Assembly: GCA_963921185.1 (NCBI GenBank)
Contig: OY992532.1
Span: forward strand, 245,759,579-245,823,578
DNA: 64,000 bases
Origin: Dasysyrphus tricinctus
Lineage: Eukaryota; Arthropoda; Insecta; Diptera; Syrphidae
Direction: 5' to 3'
In this document: positions 58,417 to 64,000 of the stretch, piece by piece
Position numbering within the stretch: position 1 is the first letter of the stretch
How the letters are laid out: each line of letters begins with the position of its first letter
Notes under the pieces: model-generated
What the model saw: only the letters and a program-made list of their open reading frames with translations
Database searches by the model: none
What the model was told of the DNA's origin: nothing
Program-made: the position numbers and the translations under genes

Positions 58417-59955
58417 CACGGTGCCGAACCTGCCTTAAGGCAAAACAGGCAGTTGCCTGGGGCGCCACTCAGCTAGGGCAGCAAAATTGGTGGAACAAAT
58501 TTAAAACTGAAAAAAGGGTAACACAAATGCGTCTCCTTGAATCTAAAACAATATCAGCAACTACTGCACTGTATTTTGTTCATTCTGCTTTGTTGTTCAT
58601 TCCAGGTATACGAGGGCATACACACAATTTTATTTCTTATACCTCTCTGTAAAAGTATTTAACATTTGGGAAGCTTGTTGCCGTTCACCGTTGCTTGCAA
58701 GAACTGTGCAGCGTTTGTATAGCATCAAAAGTATAATCATTGAAGTTGGCCATGTAGGCTATGTCCCAACGCAACACACAAAAACACATACATACAAAAG
58801 ATTTGACTTTTTTAATCTGACAATGACAATAGCGGAAAAATTGTTTTAGAATTTTTTTACTTCTCCAGATCTGAATGTCGGATACACGTTGGTAAGAGCA
58901 AAAGCTACTTACTGTCTTAAGAAAATTTATTAGAAATTTATGATTCTTTAATCGAAATCGCAGAAAGTGCAGAATTTGATGAAAATTCAAGATTCAAAGC
59001 AACTCAACTAGGTTACAAATTTAAATTTGTCAACGATTATTTAGAATGAGTTTTTAGGAAAAATAAACGTCCTTTCAAAAATGCTTCAGTCAAAATCCAT
59101 GGACTTTTAAACATGCTTAGAACATTTAGATAAACTGCGGCAGTACTTTCAGGCGAACCGTTCTGAGAAATCTTTATTTGAATCATTATACAAGAACGCT
59201 ATTTCATTGTGTCCAATTCGATGAGCTTACGTAGTCGCCGTTATCAGTCTGAACAATCTCAATCAATTGATCCAAGATTTAAATTTAAAGTTGATTTCTT
59301 CTACCACGTAATCGATGTGACGTTATCTTCTCACGACGAGCGTTTTGGACAGTATTAATATCTGAACGAAAGCTTCGGTTTTCTCTGCGATATTTCAAAG
59401 AATGTGGACTTTAAGGATTGCGAGAAACTTGAAGCTATTTTAACAGCAAGAATTGACGACGAAGTTCAAAAGGATGTAATAGATAGAGATCTCTTGAGTG
59501 AAATTAATATTTTCAATCAAATCTTAGATCTCAAACCACTATCAATTTCAAACCATTTGCTTGAATTGTATCCAAATTTAACAACTGCGTTAAAAATTTT
59601 CTTAACGTTTCCTGTAAGTGTTGCTACAGGGGAAGCTAGTTTTTCAAAACTTTAAATAATAAAATCATATTTACTATGACTGAAGAGCGATTAACAGCCT
59701 TGGCAACAATTTCCATTGAAAAAGACATGCTGAATCGTTTTGAAGAAGAAGAAATCGCTACAAGATTTGCAAAAATGAAATCGCCAAGAGCAGCATTTTA
59801 ATGTAAATATTTTGTAAAATTATTTTATCGAAAATCCTTAAAATGTATTAAATAAAACTTTTAAATATTAATTTGAACGATTTTCGTTTTTTTTTTTAAG
59901 TTTGGGGCGCCAAAATTGAATTTGCCTGGGGCGGCAAAAGTCCCAGGTTCGGCTG
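58417..59955 (+). mobile_element. decayed hAT element, ZMYM-type transposase
   Basis: The left end CACGGTGCCGAACCTGCC and the right end, read on minus as CAGCCGAACCTGGG, share GCCGAACCTG. TTGCCTGGGGCG occurs near both ends (58457 and 59921) on the same strand, and GGGGCGCCA also recurs. Flanks TATATGTA and TACATACA form only an imperfect 8-bp match. The 1,539-bp element contains shattered transposase sequence from 58925 to 59801. Its degenerate ends and frameshifts make it clearly older than the hAT element at 46 kb. Confidence 0.85.
58925..59801 (+). pseudogene. hAT (zinc finger MYM-type 1-like) transposase remnant
   Basis: The remnant spans at least three frames. Blocks in order: LLEIYDSLIEIAES and DENSRFKATQLGYKFKF (from 58925); INVLSKMLQSKSMDF and RQYFQANRSEKSLFESLYKN (about 59063-59200, another frame); SIDPRFKFKVDFFYHVID and LSSHDERF (about 59260-59350); then 59404-59655, an open frame with LLELYPNLTTALKIFLTFPV and SVATGEASFSKL; and finally 59676-59801, beginning MTEERLTALATISIEKDM and ending MKSPRAAF-stop. 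The L.YPNL..AL.IFLT.PVSVA..E.SFSKLK-type block with a following RL..LA..SIE is the hAT dimerisation domain of ZMYM1-like transposases. Stops and frameshifts rule out function. The first third of the protein is absent. Confidence 0.85.
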
Positions 59956-60106
59956 TACATACAAAAAATTAAAGTAGAAATTTGTAGTTTTGGGAAGTAC
60001 ACAAACAGACATATAAAGAACGAAATTCGACTGAGTTCTAGAACTTCTAGTAAGGAAAACACGTCGGACTAGTTAGGCATATTTTTTATAAAAATAAAAT
60101 AATAAC

Positions 60107-60224
60107 TTTGTTTCTCTGTTTTTTTTTTCTTTCTTTCAGATTCCATATTGAAGAATGCCAGCAACCAATGTATACCATTAATATTTCTCAACCACAGCAA
60201 ATATTAAACATTTGTTACCGATGA
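60107..60224 (+). other. possible 3' splice acceptor and short terminal exon
   Basis: A long pyrimidine tract (TTTCTCTG, then T and CTTT runs) ends in CAG at 60137-60139. The next 27 codons, from TTC at 60141, are open and end in TGA at 60222-60224. They contain HIEECQQPMYTINISQPQQI, less biased than nearby AT-rich frames. If real, this would be the last coding exon of a gene whose other exons lie outside or far upstream, with phase-1 entry (one base before TTC). An AATAAAAC-type signal lies near 60606. I do not recognise the peptide, and such a short frame could occur by chance. Confidence 0.2.
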
Positions 60225-61365
60225 ATATCATGAATGTGCATATTAAATTATGCATATTTGCAGCAACGGATAAAGTGGCATATGAGTGGAAACCCATACA
60301 GAAATTACATTTTTTGAAGAAAAATGTTTTCAACAACTCAATTATTCCAGAAGGAATTCCGTCAAAAACATAAAAACAATCTTAAAACGCCAAAATTTCT
60401 TTTATAACTTTTAAAGTTTGAGATATAAAATTTAATATTGTATTATAGGCGAAAAAGAACTTTTTTCAATAAGAATATTAAGTTTCAAACAAACATCTCA
60501 CATTTTCAGTCATCTTTCGAAAACTTTTAGTTCCGTTTGAAGTATGATGGATGTTTCTGTAAAGTTCTGTACAAAAAAACAACAAAGCCTTTTAAAAAAA
60601 AAATGAATAAAACAAATTCAAATTATAAGGATGCCACCCTATACAATACCCTTCAAAATTTACTATGCCTATCGTTATAGATATACATACATTATATATT
60701 TCTAAATACCATCAGATTTTTTATTTAATTTCTGACATAATTTTCAAAAGTAAATACATGTTTTGTATGGTTTTCGAAGTTTCAAAAATTCTTAAAATTC
60801 TTTGTATATATGTAAAATTCTTATTCTTCTTCTTACCTATAACTAATATAGATTAAAAAAATATTTAATAGGTATAAAAGTTGGAAATCAAATTTTTGGT
60901 GCAAAAGCAAAACCCAAAAAAATCTAATTCAAAAATTCATATTTTTTTTCGGCCCCAGATTTATGGGAAGAATTTAGAATTTTCCAAAACTATTTCTTTT
61001 GATGTATTTAAATAATTGTAAATATGAAAATTATGAGAGGAGTAACTTTCTATAGGAATTTTGACCTCAAAAGGGAATTTCTGCTTAATAATATTCAATT
61101 CAATTCAAAAAAAACATTTTACCAAAATCGATCCTTTCACAATTCGAAAAATAACTAAATTTGGTTGATGAAATATCAGAGTAGCAATTATAAAAAGCTT
61201 AAAAAATTTTCAAAAACCTTTTACAAAAATAAACTTTTATTTATTTCTTGGGCAAAAATGTTAACTTTTTATATGAAGACACTTTAACAATAATTCAAAT
61301 AAAAGTTTAAAGTGGGTTCTACTCCATATTATTGCATTTGGGAGCGGTACAATATATCCCGAAAA
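60225..61365. other. no gene seen
   Basis: AT-rich. Could hold 3' UTR if the preceding exon is real. Confidence 0.35.
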
Positions 61366-61790
61366 CCAAAATCTCAAATATCGAAATCATCATTTTATAT
61401 TCATAATCTCACAATTGAATCGGTGAGTGGAAGAACAGTACAAGTGCCAAATTAAAAATTTAAGAAAAACAGGCGTAACTTCTTATTGCTCAGACAAAAA
61501 ATAGATTTTTTGGTATGAAAATGTAAAAAAGATTGCTTATGATTAGAAAGTTTAAAATTTCTTTTTAAAAACATTTGCTTAAGCCAATAAACAATTTATT
61601 TTATTTTTTTCTGCCAATGCGCTTGTACTGTTCTTCCACTCACCGATTCAATTAAAAAATCTTGTTTTTAACAATCTCGCATTCATATCTCGCAAATTTC
61701 AACCAAAATCTCGCAAACTAAAATCTCGCAATTTAAAATCACGCAAATCAAAATCTCGCAAATACAAATCTCACAGCATCGCATTGCTCT
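61366..61790 (+). repeat. second CTCGCA word array, interrupted
   Basis: ACCAAAATCTCAAATATCGA, AATCTCACAATT, then, beyond an inserted element, ATCTTGTTTTTAACAATCTC, GCATTCATATCTCGCAAATT and repeated AAAATCTCGCAA. These are the same phrases as in the 29.3-kb array, in the same orientation. Confidence 0.8.
61417..61649. mobile_element. 233-bp MITE inserted into the CTCGCA array
   Basis: The ends GAATCGGTGAGTGGAAGAAC then AGTACAAG(T/C)GC are mirrored at 61417-61444 and about 61621-61649 with a single mismatch in the first 30 bases. AATT on both sides (61413-61416 and 61650-61653) is a possible 4-bp duplication, although AATT is palindromic and therefore ambiguous. Removing the insert rejoins an ACAATTAAAAAATC phrase normal for the array. 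The interior is AT-rich and non-coding. Confidence 0.85.
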
Positions 61791-62179
61791 ACTACAAACT
61801 TATTTTTTAAGTAAACAAAAATAAAGCAAAATAAAAAGTTAAAAAAAAAACTAAAAGATCTATTTCTTACTTTTGGTAATTTAAATAAATTTTATTTTTA
61901 AGCAAACGAAATTTTTTGGCAATGCTTCGCAAAGTATTTAATTTTTGACATGTGAATTCTTTTCTTAAAAATATTTTCCCAAAATTTATTTATGAAACTC
62001 AAAATATTTTCTTGCTCAAGCCGAAATACCAAAATTAATGCAATTTAAACGTGACATATTTCAAATCTACAACGGGTTATATTTTCTCTCTTGTTCTTTT
62101 GACAATAATTAAAAAAATAAATAATAAAGGCTCTCTCGCGTGAGAATTTGATTAGAAAAATGTATTTGTCGCAATCCAA

Positions 62180-62352
62180 TTAGATTTTGCGAGATTTTAA
62201 TTTGCGAGATTTAAGTTTGTGGGATTTCGTTATTGCGAGATTATGAAAAGCGGATTTTTGTTATTGCGAGATTTTCAAAAGCGTGATTTTGTAATTGCGA
62301 GATATAGCTTTGCGATATAGAAAGTGAGATTTTAATTTGCGAGATTTCGTAG
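62180..62352 (-). repeat. third CTCGCA word array, opposite orientation
   Basis: TTTTGCGAGATTTTAATTTG, GCGAGATTTAAGTTTGTGGG, ATTGCGAGATTATG, TTATTGCGAGATTTTC and TTGCGAGATTTCG are the reverse complements of the phrases in the other two arrays. About 390 bp separate it from the preceding array, so the two form a loose inverted pair. Confidence 0.8.
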
Positions 62353-64000
62353 CCAACCCATTGCATTTCGCCCAGATACAACAATTGAGCTCATCCATCA
62401 CTTAGATGCTGTTGTACCCTTTTAAGACCCTTTTAAGAATTTTAATCGGTGTTTACTGACTTCTATATATAAATTCGCATCATGAATTCTGTGAATTTTA
62501 TATTTCTAAGGGATTTTTTTTGTTTTAACTCAGACACCTAGAAAATAAATGCCACTACTCTGGCTTTCTCACTTAAAACTTTTATTGGAACTTAATTCAT
62601 TCGATCCACTTAGACAGAAGAATATTATGTTTTCCAATTTTCTTCAAACTAAAAACATTTTAACAATTACCGAGAGAAAATATTATGTGAGTGATTCAAA
62701 CCTTAAAAACCTTTACTTAAAGAACTACTTTCTGAATTCAATTTAACGTAAAACATTTATAGGAAAAAATTATTAAATTTAATTAAAATTCTTAATTTAT
62801 ATCCGTTCAAATAGCTACAAATTTTAAATTTTAAACCATCGTAGGAGATGTCAAAACTAATATCAGAAATATTCAATTTTGCTTATTTTTAAACTAAAAC
62901 ATAATACATGCGAGTAACTGTGATTTAAAAAAGATATTTACAAAAAATTCCCTTTACTATAAATCCTACACTATTAGTTGATTTTTAAATTTGTTTTTAA
63001 TTTTTTACGTGTGAGATAAATAGAACAAAAATTAAATGAATTAAACTTAATACAAAAGGAATTTTCGGACTAATTAAAGGGATTTATCCATAAACTTCCC
63101 TTAGCATTGGTATAATGTATATTTTGTAAATTATGAAACTATAAATAAGGAATGAAACTAGTACAAAATAAGTCTCACATTTTTTTAAGACTCAATTTGA
63201 TTGTGTTATATTTTTAAACTTATTTTGGTTTGTTAGGAATTTGCTGCTATAAACAAAAATAAAGGATGAAATACCATCTCTTTTAAATTTAAATTACAAA
63301 AATTAAAATTCAACTAAACCAAATTCGCCTATATTAAAATCATAAAAATTATAAAAAGTTGCTAAGGAAGAATATTGACATAAATATAAAAATCAAGTTT
63401 TTAAATTTAAAAATAATGTCTCCTGTGGATAATCACAAAGCTTAACTTTTACACTTCGAACTCATGAAGTTTTTTTTTTTAAATCTTGATATTTTCATAA
63501 AAAATTATTTAAGTTAAAGTTTTTTATAATTTTCCGAAGAATTAGACTTGCTGAGTTGTGTTTTTTTTTTTTTCAAGGCGACAATATGTCTACATTGATA
63601 TTGTATACAAAAATTAAATAATCTCAGCTGAAAACATTTATCTGTCAACTCTGCTTGATCAAACGTATGAATAAATTGAAATATTAAATTTTAGTCTAAA
63701 GTATATTTTTTTCTAAAACCAAGAGACAAAAACGCATCTTAATTTGATTAAAAATAAATTCCAAAAATACTTAAATCCTTAAATCAACTACATAAAATCC
63801 ACAGCGAGCTTTTTATTTAATTTTTCTTTCCTTTTTTTCTCTTTCGTATTTTATTTTTATTTCTTAATTTTATTTTATTTTATTTTGCTGTTGTATATCA
63901 TCACTTGCTCTGAGCAAGTCATCATCCTTGAACAGTGCCATAAAACTAGAAACGCATTCGTTTTTGATCTCATTTTATAGTGATGTGCGTCTTTTTTAAT
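62353..64000. other. no gene seen
   Basis: AT-rich to the window edge. A short near-perfect palindrome, ACTTGCTC-T-GAGCAAGT, lies at 63903-63919. Confidence 0.45.

Overview
The window looks like gene-poor chromosomal DNA of a eukaryote, most likely an insect and plausibly a fly. It is very AT-rich. It holds no dense array of genes, no rRNA and no convincing complete tRNA. Its recognisable content is animal-type transposon debris: hAT transposase fragments, foldback MITEs, pogo-like TA-flanked elements, a LINE-like poly(A) tail and a fragment of a multicopy arthropod ORF. The taxon is an inference from composition and repeat type; no host gene was identified. No complete protein-coding gene could be supported. 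The open frames are short, and most are chance frames in AT-rich DNA or lie inside repeats.

Layout. 1-3.2 kb: a dispersed palindrome-like motif (TGTCATTCCCCTGAC and relatives) in two opposed clusters around a decayed arthropod ORF. Its right half recurs as a diverged direct repeat at 8.4-8.9 kb. 3.5-6.5 kb: unassigned, with a (CGT)n microsatellite, followed by a LINE-like 3' tail at 6.5-6.7 kb and an inverted-repeat element at 6.8-7.3 kb. 10.9-12.8 kb: a less AT-rich block with a perfect CRE and a perfect kappa-B site, the best candidate for cis-regulatory sequence. 14.2-14.7 kb: a tandem repeat. 15.3-16.1 kb: an inverted-repeat and hairpin cluster. 17.2-19.9 kb: a repeat related to one at 48 kb, a tRNA-like SINE head, a 912-bp hAT-type foldback element with an exact 8-bp target duplication, and a repeat carrying a Drosophila-type Motif 1.

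20-36 kb: mostly unassigned and extremely AT-rich, with a 246-bp MITE at 24.3 kb and a 1.4-kb array of the word AAATCTCGCA at 29.3-30.7 kb. 36.5-48.6 kb: several MITE-like elements, the second Motif 1 repeat, and a 1,246-bp hAT element (exact 8-bp duplication, near-perfect ends, broken transposase) at 46.1-47.3 kb. 51.9-54.9 kb: a dense MITE cluster, including one element inserted in another whose sister copy serves as an empty site. 56.6-57.5 kb: a pogo-like element nested in another. 58.4-60.0 kb: a decayed ZMYM-type hAT element. 60.14 kb: a possible but unproven splice acceptor and short terminal exon. 61.4-62.3 kb: the CTCGCA word again, in both orientations and interrupted by a 233-bp MITE.

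No pathway or operon can be described. The coherent story is repeated waves of transposon insertion, nesting and decay in intergenic or intronic DNA. The least explained signals are the opposed TGTCATT motif clusters around the ORF fragment, the CTCGCA word arrays, and the Motif 1-bearing repeat.
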